Shown piece by piece: positions 1-11,138 of a stretch of DNA of 64,000 nt (position 1 is the first letter of the stretch; each line of letters starts with the position of its first letter). Origin of the DNA: Tupaia tana (lineage: Eukaryota; Chordata; Mammalia; Scandentia; Tupaiidae); contig JAKSZU010000002.1 in assembly GCA_026018925.1 (NCBI GenBank), positions 88,671,975 through 88,735,974 of the forward strand. The letters are read 5' to 3'. The notes below the pieces were generated by a model. That model ran no database searches. It saw only the letters and a program-made list of their open reading frames with translations, and had not been told where the DNA came from. The translations under genes and the position numbers were made by a program.

Positions 1-612
1 ATATGGAGGTTCCTCAGAAGCCTACAAACAGAACATCCAGTAATTCCACTTTTAGTATCTACCCAGAGGATAGGAAAATCTTCAGTCAGAAAAAAACATT
101 TGCATATCCATGTTTATTGCAGACATAGACTTGACCCAAATGTCCATGAACAGGTGAGTGGATTGAAAAAATGTGGTACTTGTACTCTGTGATTCTACTC
201 AGCTATAACAAACAAGGAGACCCTGACATTTGATATAAAGTAGATGAATATGGAAGTTAATGCTAAGCAAAGCAGATCAGATTATGAAAAACAGGCATTG
301 TATTTCCCTGCTTAATATACAACAAATGTCTACACTCTATAGGCTGAAAGATTGGAAGGTATAATGGCAGGGAGGGCACCTGTAGATAGTACAGGTAGTA
401 TTGGAGGGTGGTGGGTAATAGTGGGTGAGAGGGATAGGATCAGGGAAAAAATCAAATACATTTAATAGACACAAAAATGAATGTTATCTGCTGATGATAG
501 TGTATATGGTAATGTATTTGACTTGACTAATATGCATTATATTCATGCTGGGAAAAACATGCTGTACAATTTAAAGATGTACAGTGATTAAATGTGAATA
601 AAGAAAAAAATA
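1..612 (+). mobile_element. Old L1 3' end (ORF2 C-terminus plus 3'UTR)
   Basis: The first 200 bases align by eye with the degraded C-terminal part of L1 ORF2, the stretch running from the 'valid food item' style PIPLLGIYP region to the WIQKMW-like region, which is seen intact at 26750-27080. A decayed L1-type 3'UTR follows and ends in an A-rich tail near 600-612. Many stops and indels show it is dead. It lies inside the last intron of RAB32. Confidence 0.7.
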
Positions 613-1369
613 AATGAATTGTGTCAGTGCTATGAAAGAACATAAGTGATCCGTTTCTTGGTGTCTGAGAATGGTATTACAAATAAGTGAGAAGTCTATA
701 ATGAACCTCACGGTGGTGGATCAGATTGGAGGTGTCAATATGAACTTAAATGTTTCTAATTATATAATAAATAAATAAATATGTATATATATATATGTAT
801 GTGTATAGATATGAACATACACAGATATATTTCTGTTTGTACATATATATGATCATGCATTATTTAATGGTAGGGATTCATGATGAGAAATGCATCATTA
901 GGTGATTTTCTTGTTGTGGAAACACCTAGCATGTATTTGCACAAAACCAGATGATATAGTTTGCTATTCACTTCAGCTACATGATATAGCCTATAGGCTC
1001 CTTAAGGGCCACTGATGTATATGTGGTCCATCATTGAGCATGATACAATCCAAAGCTGTATATTACATATATGCCTATATGTATATAAACAGAGATAGAG
1101 AAGCAATCGAGTTATGTATGTGTGTGCATTCATTTATTGCCTAGCTCTATTTGCTGAGAGAGATTAGAAGCAATAGCATCATAAAACCAATAAATGTAGC
1201 TGGTCCTCAGAATTTGATTATGAATATCATTTCCCAGTAAAAAGAATCAGGACACCTAGAGAAAATGCCTAGTCCATGGCTGAGATAAGAAAGTAAAAGG
1301 GTGCCTGAGATATTTTGGCATGGTAGAAACTAAGAAAGCACTCACAAAATGATGGAGACATGCCAGACC
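613..1369. other. RAB32 intron sequence, unassigned
   Basis: AT-rich intronic sequence with a short (AT/GT)n patch near 780-850. No gene or recognisable repeat seen. Confidence 0.5.
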
Positions 1370-1520
1370 ACACCCTTTCACTACTCCTCAGCTACTTAGG
1401 AGTCTACTTAGAGGAATTCCAGAAATTTAAGACAATTTGAGCAACAAGGTAAAAATTATTGTAAAGGATTTAACTCAGAGCATAAAATAATAATCCATAA
1501 TATCAATAAATAAATGAATA
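1370..1520 (+). mobile_element. Decayed 7SL-like SINE fragment
   Basis: The stretch contains a degraded version of the 7SL/Alu left-arm core (an 'AGCTACTTAGGAG' box followed by an 'aggaattccagaaatttaagac' -like segment and 'gagcaacaaggtaaaa') and ends in an A-rich (AAAT)n tail. Heavily diverged; the family cannot be assigned by eye. Confidence 0.4.
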
Positions 1521-1849
1521 AGGGCAAAGAGAAAGCTCTTCCTAACTGTAGATTCCCAATTAACAAATATAGAAGGGCAGATAGAAAGTCACCATTAAAC
1601 CCAACATTAACTATTTTAGGGCAAGATGAATGATTACTAAAATTGATGGGGAAAAGTATGGTGAGAAATAAGTTATTGACACACTTGTATTTACTAAGTA
1701 CAAAGAGAAAATTAGTGACTCATTGGTGGGGAAACTTGGCATTTGCAGCTTTAAGCAAGGGTATCTCCTGATGCACTGAGAAGGACATAGGTCTTGTACC
1801 TTGTTCTCGCCAAAAACACACATCTTGAATTTAAAGATAAGGAAACATC

Positions 1850-2210
1850 AAATGGTCACAGATTGAAGAAATTCTCTGGCCAGTGCTCTCCAATAGGGTC
1901 AAAGTCATGAAAGGCAAGAAGATGGAAGAACTGTCTAGATTGCAGGTGACAAGGGAAAGAGGACAACGTAATACAGCTTGTGATCTGGGTCAGAAACAGG
2001 ACATTGAGATACCTGGTGAAACTGGAATAAGGTTGATAGATAAACATCGACACAATGTTATCATCCAATTCCCTGATTTTGATAATTGTTCTCTGATTAG
2101 CTAAGACGCTAACATTTGAGGAATATGGGTAAAGGGTATACAGGAAATTTTACTACTGTTAACAATGTTCTTGTAGATCTGAAATTATTTGAAAATAAAA
2201 AGTTAAAATA
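1850..2210 (+). mobile_element. Old L1M/HAL1-type 3' end
   Basis: Resembles the 3'UTR of old mammalian L1-related elements: a purine-rich 'gatggaagaactgtc' block, a 'gattttgataattgttct' block, 'gggtaaagggtatac', then 'gaaattatttgaaaata' just before an AATAAAAAG-like end. Subfamily cannot be named without a library search. The two overlapping frames on opposite strands here are not a gene. Confidence 0.5.
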
Positions 2211-2341
2211 TGCACAATATTTGCTTTTGTGTTACTTGTTATGTATTAATGACGGATCACTCATACATGTTGTGGTGGCTGACACACATCACATAGGCTT
2301 GTTTCAGGCTTACTAATGCCTAATTAATTATTAAAAGTAGT

Positions 2342-2596
2342 GGGACCAGCAGGTAGCATAGTGGTTAAGGCACTGGACTCCCACATAATCAACTACAGTT
2401 CAAGTCCTGGACCCAGAGGCTTGAAACTCAAGCTGGATGTGTGTGTGTGCATGCCCAAAATCCCAAGAGGAGAATGGAGGAGAAGGGATTGTGGCATCAC
2501 TCCAGGGGTTGATTTCTCACTTTCTGTCTCTCTGGTGAGTGTATGCACGCCCTATAGCAAAAATGTCTCTCAAATAAATAAATAAATAAATAAATG
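2342..2596 (+). mobile_element. tRNA-derived SINE, long form
   Basis: This copy shows the family plan. The tRNA-like head of about 80 bp has an A box (tagcatagtgg) and a B box (ggttcaagtcc type). The body includes 'gcatgcccaaaatcc', 'gaatggaggagaaggg', a short CG/GC patch and 'tttctcactttctgtctctctgg'. A 'gccctatagcaaaaa' block precedes an (AAAT)n tail. Inserted in the last intron of RAB32. Confidence 0.9.
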
Positions 2597-2821
2597 TGGT
2601 AACTTGTGCTTGGGGATGGAGGAGTGATGGTGCATTTTATCATAATTTATTCACTTTGTTGCCCACAATGTACCCTAAATATTAGAATTAAATATTGAGG
2701 ACAGTAATTTTTCAGTCCTTTCATTTATGTGAGTGGGAGTGCAGAGCACCTGGGTGAAGATTCATTTTCAATTGTATCATTAGCTCAGTGGCAAAAGTTT
2801 AAAACAGGAACATCTACCACA

Positions 2822-2911
2822 TTACTCAGTAGCATCAATACCACCTTACACAGTAGCATCAATACCACATTACTCAATAGCGTCAATACCACATTATTCA
2901 GTAGCATGGAA
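2822..2911 (+). repeat. 24-bp minisatellite, about 3.75 units
   Basis: Units start at 2822, 2846, 2870 and 2894, an exact 24-bp period, each of the form ttactcagtagcatcaatac plus cac, with one to three substitutions. It lies in the RAB32 last intron about 165 bp upstream of the splice acceptor. Confidence 0.9.
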
Positions 2912-3074
2912 CTCTTCAGTATTAGAAAAACACTTCAATATTAGAGAAAATGATGGTAGCGGGTATACTTCTCATACCCCCTCGGACTGTTTTCCTTCTT
3001 CTCATTAGTACTCATTGCTTTCTTTTAAGCCTTAATCCCAGGAGTTGATCTTGTTCTTCTCTTCTGCATTACAG

Positions 3075-3224
3075 GATAACATAAACATAGACGAAGCCGC
3101 CCGGTTCCTAGTGGAGAATATCCTCGCAAACCATCAGAACTTTCCTAACGAAGAAAACGATGTGGGCAAAATTAAACTGCACCAGGAGACCTTGAGAGCA
3201 GAGAGCAAATCCCAGTGTTGCTGA
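3075..3224 (+). CDS. RAB32: RAB32, last coding exon (partial gene)
   Basis: Codes for the last 49 residues and stop of the small GTPase RAB32, which acts in melanosome and lysosome-related organelle transport, mitochondrial dynamics and host defence. The exon follows a pyrimidine-rich tract and an acag acceptor (3071-3074). It begins in phase 0 with DNIN, continues through the C-terminal helix (EAARFLVENIL) and the hypervariable tail (FPNEENDVGKIKL), and ends SKSQCC. The two terminal cysteines are the geranylgeranylation site that anchors the protein in membranes. Compared with the human protein as I remember it, only conservative changes are seen and there is no break. The G-domain exons lie upstream of the window. 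Confidence 0.95.
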   Translation, partial: DNINIDEAARFLVENILANHQNFPNEENDVGKIKLHQETLRAESKSQCC

Positions 3225-3555
3225 CGTGGCTGTGGCTCTGTGCTGCCTCAGATCTGAGCGAGTTCTGGAGAACAGTTAGGGTTGGCACACTGGTGGTGCA
3301 TCTTCCCCTGCTGGTGCTTCACCAAGGCAGCCTCAGCAGGTGCCTAGGCCTATTTGAAGATGGAACGTTTGCAGAAGCATTTCAGTTAGTGGCTCGGCAA
3401 CTTAACGGATGACACAAGATTTTGCTGTTGCCAGCATGTGGAGGATAATGTTTACATCCTTTTTAATGTCTTTTTAAATGATTTGTAAGACTTTCAAATT
3501 GTAGCTTACAGTAAATGCACCGGGATGGTAATAAAACTTTACCTGCTGTCTTCCG
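3225..3555 (+). other. RAB32: RAB32 3'UTR with polyadenylation signal
   Basis: Untranslated sequence after the TGA at 3222-3224. An AATAAA hexamer at 3530-3535 is followed within 20-30 bp by a T/GT-rich stretch, so cleavage is expected near 3550. No intact second signal is obvious close by. The length fits a short 3'UTR. Confidence 0.8.
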
Positions 3556-4684
3556 GTTATGTTGACTGTATTTTTGTCTCCATATTTCGACCTTGCTTTT
3601 CACTGAGGATTTTCAACTCCGTTAACCACAAAGCCTTGAAGTTCCTGTCTAGCAGTTTTTGACCCACAAATTTTGTACTTCATGTAAAATTGTGTCCCTT
3701 CAATTTTACTATTTAACCAGTAGTAGCTGGCGTGGCATGTGGTCCCTCCTCTTAAACACAATACAGTACTCCTCAGGTGTACTCAGTACTCACGCCATAC
3801 CTGTATTATGATTGTCTCGGGATTTGGTCTTCTCTATTTGGAAACAATGTAAATAAACATTTTTTCTTCTTTCTCCCGAGTCCTTTCTCTCTGTTCTTCT
3901 TCCTGCTTGTTATGTTTATATTCATGACTGAGAGCCTGGTGGACGTTACCATTGCAGTTCTCTCTCACTGGAGCTACTCCTCTGAAATCTGCAAGGGTGA
4001 TGGTCAAAGAGAGGATTTATTTCAAAGCATAGACAATTCAATCTCAGCTTCTGTGCTATGAATTGTGAGGAGTTGTGAAAGGAACTAGGTCATCCATGGT
4101 TTTATATAAGATTTTGAATATTTAAAATATAATGCCTGAGAAACTTAAGACAGATTCACATGTTTATATTACCATTCAACCCAGTGAAGGAGAAGAATAA
4201 GTATTTTAACTGAAACTTTTATTTTGAAGTAGCGTTGTTCTAGAAAAGTGTCACAAGGTATAATTTTCTGCTTTAGAAAACACTGTCTTTCACTTTGCAT
4301 TTTATTTTGAAGGGACTTTATACTGTGTGCAAAGTCTTATGTATTCCTTTCAAAGGAATTTTAAGGGTTTTGTGACATAAGCCAAAGCTAATGAAAAGTG
4401 AGATGTTGGCCAAATTTGTCTTCTACATAAAGTGAAATTCTATAGGAGAGATCTGTGAATTCACTGAAACCAGAAAAACAGCATACAATTGCATTTGTGC
4501 TAACAAGTGTGTCCTGGGAACAAGTAGTACTTTCATGGGCTATAAAATATAGTAAATTTCAAACTTGCATAGATATGACAAATATTTGTACGTGTTGTAT
4601 ATTTTTAAAAAACACCTTTGATCTGTTGGGCAAATAGATTCTATGAAGTAAAAAAATAGAAGACCCTGATGTACATAATATTTA
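3556..4684. other. Unique intergenic sequence
   Basis: Downstream of RAB32. AT-rich, with no recognised repeat, gene or RNA. An alternative longer RAB32 3'UTR cannot be excluded. Confidence 0.5.
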
Positions 4685-4685
4685 T

Positions 4686-4912
4686 CAAGCCAGACCATAG
4701 CCTCGTGGTTAAGTAGTTTGAATTCCAACATGGTAGCTTGAAAAACACACCAAGTGCATGTGTTTCCCAAATCCCAACAGGATGGAGAAATGGAGGAGAA
4801 GGGACTGTGGCATGACTACCCCCCACGGGGGTTGCCTTCTCTCTCTCTCTTTCTCTCTCTGTCTTTCTTTTTTAAGGATATGTGCCCTCTATCAATTAAA
4901 AATAATAATAAT
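4686..4912 (+). mobile_element. tRNA-derived SINE, diverged
   Basis: Head with A box (tagcctcgtgg), gagaaatggaggagaaggg block, CT-rich stretch at 4835-4870 and an (AAT)n tail. The B-box half of the head is mostly lost. Confidence 0.75.
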
Positions 4913-5149
4913 TAGCATTTAATATAGCCCCTTGTTTAAAATATCAAATTAAATCTTGTTACCTAAGACATGTCATACTCTAATTTTTTTTCCTATCTAG
5001 GTGCAAGTATAACCTTAACCTTTTTATATTTAAATATCCAATAGTGTAAGTAATATGAAATGTTGATATCAAACCCCAAATGTTAGATATATAAAGCTTA
5101 TTCAACATAGGCAATGAAAGAAATTGGCTTCCTTGGAAATTTTCCTTTT

Positions 5150-5415
5150 TAAATATTTGATTTTCATTTTGTAAAATTTGCCTCAGAGTGCATGTACTCA
5201 CCAGAGAGAGAGAGAGATGAGAGGATGGGGAAAAGGGAAGAAGGAGAAAGTACCCCTCCATGGGGCATGGTCACACTGCAAACTCTTCCATTTCTTCATG
5301 AGATTTTGGGCACATATGCATTTGTGCCTGATGTGTTTTCAAGCCACCAGGTTTGGGACTAAAACTGCATGGTGGGTTCAGCTCTCAATCACCAGGCAAC
5401 AGGCTGGCCCAATTT
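5150..5415 (-). mobile_element. tRNA-derived SINE, diverged
   Basis: Reverse orientation: 'gcatgtactcaccagagag' -type block, GA-rich stretch, 'ccaccaggtttgggac' (head/B-box side) and an 'aggctggccc' end, which is the start of the element. Confidence 0.8.
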
Positions 5416-5619
5416 TAATTTTTTAATATTTTTACTGCAATTTCTAATTTACATATAATAGTACTTTTTGTAGGGTACAGTGTGGTTTCTCAAAACATGT
5501 GCAACGTGTTATGATCTTATCAAGGAAATAAATATATCCAGCCTATATTAAACTGATTTAGCACTGGATTCAAATTTAGCACTGGATTCAAACTGATTTA
5601 GCACTGGATATTGCACTTT

Positions 5620-5661
5620 CTTTTTCTCTTTTTCTTGGAGAGGGTCTTATTATGAGGCAGA
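5620..5661 (-). mobile_element. 7SL-like SINE, left fragment
   Basis: The poly-T/'gagggtcttattatg' start of a reverse 7SL-derived element. The remainder resumes at 5862 after an inserted tRNA-SINE. Confidence 0.5.
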
Positions 5662-5861
5662 CAGATGGCATGGTGGTTAAGGGTGCTGGACTTCCACATG
5701 GCTGACCACTGTTTGAGTCCCAGACCTGGCAGCTTGCTTTCTCACTTTCTCTCTCTCTCTCTCTCTGGTCTCACTCTATCCCTCTCTGGTCAAATTAAAA
5801 TAAATAAATAATGGATAAAGTTAAATAAAATAATTCTAAAAAAAAAAAAAAGAAAAAGAAA
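5662..5861 (+). mobile_element. tRNA-derived SINE, short form
   Basis: Head with A box (tggcatggtgg) and B box (gtttgagtccc). It joins directly to 'ttgctttctcactttctct', so the roughly 90-bp middle of the long form is missing. It ends in (AAAT)n plus poly(A). It splits a 7SL-like element; 'gggtcttattatg' on the left and 'gggttttattatg' on the right look like the target duplication. Confidence 0.8.
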
Positions 5862-5938
5862 GGGTTTTATTATGTTGTACTCCTCCTGCCTCAGCCTCCC
5901 AGGAGCTGGGACCTCAGGGCTGTACCACCGTGACCAAA
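5862..5938 (-). mobile_element. 7SL-like SINE, right fragment
   Basis: Contains 'cctcctgcctcagcctcc' followed by 'caggagctgggac', the classic reverse-strand 7SL/Alu-type core. It continues the piece at 5620-5661. Confidence 0.65.
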
Positions 5939-6004
5939 TCTAGGAATATGATATATGATATCTATTATCTCCTTTTTTAAGGTAATCTAAGGATGGACAG
6001 TATT

Positions 6005-6184
6005 TTTTAAAACAGTATTTTTTTAATTTTTTATTTACTTTTATTACTATTATTTTTAAAATTTGACCAGAGAGAAATGGGATGAGGAGGCGGTGAGAAA
6101 GCAAACTGCCATGTCCGGGACTCAAACCACAATCAGCCCTGTGGGAGTCCAGTGCCTTAACCACTATGGCACCTGCCAGCCCTA
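6005..6184 (-). mobile_element. tRNA-derived SINE, short form
   Basis: Reverse copy: 'gagaaagcaaactgccat', then 'gggactcaaaccacaatc' (B box) and 'ccttaaccactatggc' (A box), ending 'gccagcccta'. The middle of the long form is missing. Confidence 0.8.
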
Positions 6185-6326
6185 GTGGACAGTACTTTAA
6201 GCAACTACTTTTTCTGCAAGCTATATGGAACTAAAAGTTTATTATATTTATCATTTCTCACAGTTTAGGAGTTTTGTGTAACTCCTGAATTCTTGCCACA
6301 ATTTTTGTAACTTTAAAATAAAATTT

Positions 6327-6583
6327 GAGGGAACAACAGTTTGGCATAGTGGTTATGTCCCTAGGCTCCCACAAAGACAACTGCTGTTTGAGGCCTGGAT
6401 CTGGCAGCTTAAAAATCACACTAAGCACAGGAGCATGCATGTCCAAAATCCCAGGAGGAGAATGGAGAAGGGATTGCATTTTCGCCATCCTCCACAGGGA
6501 GTGATTTCTCACTTTCCCTCTCACTGTCTTTCTGTCTCTCTCCAGAGAGCATATACTCCCTATGGCAAAAACATTTAAAAAAT
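6327..6583 (+). mobile_element. tRNA-derived SINE, long form
   Basis: A box 'tggcatagtgg', body 'gaggagaatggagaaggg', CT-rich part and 'ctatggcaaaaacat' tail. A second copy is inserted right behind its tail. Confidence 0.85.
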
Positions 6584-6594
6584 TGAATTTAGGG

Positions 6595-6857
6595 GGACTA
6601 GCAGTTAGTGTAATTGCTATGTTGCTGGACTCCCATGTAGTCAACTAAGGTTCAAGTTCCAGACCCAGTGGCTTAAACTCACACCGGGTGCATGTGCGTG
6701 TGTGCCTAAGATCCCAAGAGGAGAAAGGAGGAGAAGGGATTGCAGTGTGGCCAACCCCCCAGGGGGGTGATTTCTCTTGCTATCAGTCTCTTTCTCTCTC
6801 TTTGTCTTTCTGGCTAGTGCACGCGCCCTATAGCAAAAACGTCTTCAAAAAAAAAAA
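6595..6857 (+). mobile_element. tRNA-derived SINE, long form with target duplication
   Basis: Complete head, body and poly(A). It is flanked by a perfect duplication attgaatttaggg (left about 6582-6594, right about 6859-6871), so the ends are known to the base. Relatively low divergence. Confidence 0.95.
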
Positions 6858-7310
6858 AATTGAATTTAGGGTAAACTACAAGAAATAAAACAAGTGATTG
6901 AAGGAAAAAAGAGAATACTTTGGTTTCTTTATTCACTTTGAAAAATCCACTGCCTGTATATAATATGTAAATTAATATATAAATAACACACGCACACATT
7001 AACTGAGACACTGTCAAAAAGTATTGACTATTTCACCATATCCAAGAATATGTATCTCTTTTGATGAGCCTGTGGCATCATAAGACTGCCAGTTTTCTAA
7101 TCAACTTTATATATCTATAACCCAATAATGTTTCTTAATGTGATTGTTACCATAAACTGTAACTTTTCCTTTTTTTCCTGAAACGTGTACATGAACGTAA
7201 TGAAAATTCCTGAACTATAATTAGAAAACTAAGCAATTAGTTTTCTAGGGAAGGGGCTCAGAAACTTGCTTTCTGAAAACTCTGATGTTCATGTATAAAA
7301 TATCACAACT

Positions 7311-7530
7311 TGGAGGATGGACAGACAGTTGTGTAGTGATGGCACAACAAAACTCACATGGGAATATCCTTGGTTTGAGTCTAAGGACCTCCCGGTGGAT
7401 ACAACAGATGGAATGGGTGTGCTCGTGATACGAGCCAGCTGGGAGTATGGGAAGCTTGTGAGTGAATATCTTACTGGAGGTGCCATTTCTCTTTCAAAAG
7501 AGATAAATATACTTAAAACAAAAATGGTAA
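7311..7530 (+). mobile_element. Degenerate tRNA-derived SINE (variant)
   Basis: An A-box-like 'gtgtagtgatgg' and a B-box-like 'ggtttgagtct' are spaced as in a tRNA. The body differs from the main family and the 3' side is A-rich. Could be an older relative of the same family. Confidence 0.45.
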
Positions 7531-8902
7531 GTAGCAATAAAGCATTATTCAGCTTGAAATGTATGGTATTACTGAACACGTGAGAACTTAAAATAGAGCA
7601 CTTTCATTTCCACTTACAAATCATTCTCATTAAAAAGAGTGAACACTTTCAACAGTGAACATGCAATATACATTTGCTTTTGTCCACTGAACAAAACAAG
7701 CTTAAGAGTTCTTAGAGGCTGGACTAATCTACAAGCATGGTTGCTACATCTGGCAAGGCATGTAGAAAATAAAGTACATCATATTTCTCTCCCTTGTCTC
7801 CCCAAAATGATACAATATGGAGATAAACACAAATGTAAATATAAGAAATAAAACTACAAAAACTTTGACATGTTGGCAAAGATTAGCCTAAGAAAGTCTT
7901 TTTTAAATTCTCTAATTTCTAAAACAAAGAAGAAAATATATACATTTGATTGCATAATATATCATGTGTAACAAGATTATATGAGTAAAATTAGGCAAAA
8001 GACACATATTTGCAGCTTATTTTATTAGATAAGGATGATTAATAAACAGGATAATAAAAAAATGCTAAGTAATGAGTAAAAATGGGCGAGGTATGTAAAA
8101 CCAGCATTTTACAGAAGAAGCAATTTGTGTGCCAAGTCTCAGTAAAACAGAAAACAAACAAAAATAAAAGTAAAGCATTATTAAATTCTCATGCACACAC
8201 AAACGTATTAAGTTTTACTATCTCCTTGATGTGATGAATTATAGGCAAAAAGGTATTTATAAGCTCCTCTTTGACTAAACTTACATTAATAGATACTACT
8301 AAATTTCTCTTCAGAACAAGGTTTGGTTTATATTGCTAATTCATGTCTCAGTGGGAAGTGGAACTGCTATTATTGGGGAAGTATAATTAAAAACAAAATC
8401 CCTTCTAACCCAGAAAACTTCTCCATAAAGATAGCCGAGATAGAAAATAGTTTCATTATTAAGTAGTAAACCAGACTGTGATGTGCATTACAGGAAATCT
8501 GTAAGAGGTTGCAAAGATTTTTGTCTCTTACATATTCAAGTAGATAAAGCTCTTGCATACAGATTCCTAAGTTAAACAATAACTAGTCCCCAGGTATGAA
8601 GACTTGACAATACTTGTCACAGAGAAAAATAACTTCAGAGCAGTCTGGAATACAAGGTCCATTGAAATTTTAAAGGCCTGAGTTAAGAATTAACCTGACA
8701 CCTTAGTTAAGTTCCACACCCATCTAGGTTATTGACCAAAAGCTATGTTTTAGTCCACAATAAACAAACTGTGATTCTGCAAAAAGATTATAGATTTTAC
8801 AATATGACCCCACACTTTCTTCATCCTAGTGCTCTCGAGTTGGTGATCCAAAAAATAAGGTATAGTCCATTAGTTGCCTGTATAAATGGACCATTGTGAG
8901 AA
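7531..8902. other. Unassigned intergenic sequence
   Basis: AT-rich. No gene, RNA or confidently recognised repeat. Confidence 0.5.
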
Positions 8903-9370
8903 GAGACCTTCATGGCTACTGAGAACTAGTGATTTCAGGGCAATAGGAGAAATGAAGATTTTTCACTGATAATTCAGCCTCCAACTCACAAACTCATGTG
9001 GAGAGGCAAAGGAGCAGGCCTCAGAAGAGACCTTCATGGCTATTGAGAACTAGTGATTTCAGGGGAATTAGGAGAAATGAAGATTTTCCACTGATAATTC
9101 AGCCTCCAGCCCACAAACTCACGTGGTAGGCAGACTTTCAAGCCTCCTGTCTCTGTCATCTCTGTCTTTGTCTCTCTCTACCTCTACCTCTGTCTCTGTC
9201 TCTGTCTTCTCTTTTTTTGTAATGTTTCCTTTTTAAAATTTTTTAAGGCAAAGCAGTTTTTTGGCTGTCAGCCCCTCCTTTCCCTTTATTTTGTTAATAA
9301 TCCCCTCTCCCTCTCCCAATCCAGGAGAGGCAAGGAAGCAGGCCTAAGCAGAGACCTTCATGGCTACTGA
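8903..9370 (+). repeat. 124-bp tandem monomers at the 5' end of an L1-type element
   Basis: The sequence gagaccttcatggct starts at 8903, 9027 and 9351. The first two copies are one period of 124 bp apart and share about 110 bp of downstream sequence (actagtgatttcagg, gataattcagcctcca, ggcaaaggagcaggcct). The third begins the same way but is separated by about 200 bp of CT-rich and T-rich sequence. The block sits directly upstream of L1 ORF1, as promoter monomers do in some mammalian L1 families. Confidence 0.75.
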
Positions 9371-9602
9371 GAACTAGTGATTTTATGTGGCACACTTGCG
9401 CATTGCATGGTTTTCTAATTTTTGCTTTTGTAAAAAAATAATATTTTCTTTAGCTTTTTTTAATAGTTTTTTTTCTCTTTTATGCTGTTACTTGGTTGTT
9501 TTTGTTGCTGTTGTTTCTCTCTCTCTCTCTGTTTCCTTTTCTGCATGCTCCTGGATGCTCAGATTGAACTTCAAGTTTGGGAAGAAACACACTTTCCATC
9601 AG

Positions 9603-10534
9603 ATGACTAGAAATCACTGCAGGACCACGCAAAATATGGGAAAGCAAGAAAATACCTCTTCTCCAAGGGAAAAGAATAGCTCCTCTTCATCCACAGACAG
9701 TTCAATGGAAATCATGAAAATGTCTGATAAAGAATTTAGAACATTCATAATGGCAAAGCTAACAGAGATGGAAGAGAAGAGAGACAATGAACTGCAGGAG
9801 AGAAAGGAAAAAGGAGCTGATGAGTTCCAGGAGGTGAGGAAATTCTTGCAAGATCTAAAAGAGGAATTACACACTTTACAAAAGAATCATATGGAACTGT
9901 TAGAGATGAAGTCTATAATACAGGAAGTCAAAATCTCTCTTGAAAGTATTAAAAGCAGACTAGATCATACAGAAAATAGAATCTCAGACATAGAAGAGAC
10001 AATCGCTGGCCTAGAAAAATCCACCACAAAGACTGAGAAAATGCACAAAAATTTGAGAATAATATACGAGAAATACTAGATACCATCAAACATCCAAACA
10101 TCCAGTTAATTGGCATCCCAGAAGGTGAAGGGACTCATAAGGGCATTGATAATCTATTCCATGAAATCCTGCAAGAAAACTTTCCAAACCTAGAGAGGCA
10201 CTTAAAAATCCAGTCCCAAAAAATACAAAGGACCCCAAATAGAATCAACCCAAGAAGATCTTCTCCAAGACACATTATAGTCAGACTGATCAAAACCACA
10301 GACAAAGACAAGATACTAAGATTGGCAAAAGACAAACAGTATGTTACCTACAAAGGATATCCCATCAGGCTAACAGCAGACCTCTCATTGAAAACAATGA
10401 GAGTGAGGAAAGAATGGGAAAATATATTCAAAGCATTAAGGGAAAAGCAATTGCAACCAAGAATACTGTACCCAGCAAGATTATCCTTCATGTGGGGAGA
10501 AAAGACAAGAACATTTCAGATAAACAAAACCTGA
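9603..10534 (+). pseudogene. L1-type ORF1 (broken by a frameshift near 10050-10080)
   Basis: Codes for an L1 ORF1p-like RNA chaperone. The likely start is the ATG at 9603. A serine-rich N-terminus is followed by a long coiled coil (residues about 40-150, with heptads such as ESIKSRLDHTENRISDIEET). The frame ends at 10079. In another frame, 10090-10534 gives the RRM-like domain (IQLIGIPEGEG) and the C-terminal domain (RPRHIIVRL-like, LSLKTMRVRKEW, ILYPARLSF, TFQINKT). One frameshift therefore splits an otherwise well preserved, fairly young copy. No ORF2 follows. Confidence 0.85.
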
Positions 10535-11104
10535 AAACTTACCAGCACCAGACCAGATCTCCAAGAAATTCTCAAGGGAGTGCTATGTCAGGAAAATTAA
10601 ATGTAGTCATATAGAAATAAGAGTTCTAAAACTAAGCAAATGGCAAACTTAAGCATAGGGACAAGTCTGGAGTTGAATATTATATCCCAGAATTCAATCT
10701 GGAAGATCGAACCACAACAGAAGATAGATTAAATACATGAGACTGAACTGGTGAAATAGCATTCTGTGACTTTTGACTAAAATATTGTTGCTTTTCTTCT
10801 AGGCTTTGTTGTCCGGTTTTAAGAGTTTTTGTCCTGTCTTGAGCTGTTAATAGGCACATGTACTCACTATTTGAACAGAATACTAACCTGTTTTCAGGCT
10901 TTAAGTTTTAAGCAAATTTCCTTACCAATTCAAAACTGCTTTTCTTGAAATTACCAGTTGAACTTGCTATTGATAGTAGTTAGATTATTTAAGAAATTGT
11001 GTGATCAATAAAAACTGGGGGGAAAGGGATGGAATACAGCTGTAGACACCAGAGGTAGTATGAGAAGAGAGTGGGAAAGGGCAGAGGGTCAGACATAGGG
11101 ATAA

Positions 11105-11138
<34 letters not shown>

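Noticed and set aside
2340..2585. 80-codon frames typical of many SINE copies
   Set aside because: The same peptide-like strings recur at every SINE copy in either strand; they are repeat read-through, not genes.
2822..2911. CRISPR-like array
   Set aside because: Direct 24-bp tandem units without spacers in a mammalian intron.
6595..6680. tRNA gene (A and B boxes)
   Set aside because: The boxes belong to the SINE head; no cloverleaf with paired acceptor stem is preserved and a SINE body follows.
9387..10079. 230-codon open frame as a host gene
   Set aside because: It is L1-type ORF1 (coiled coil plus RRM and C-terminal domain after a frameshift) with a non-coding lead from 9387 to 9602.
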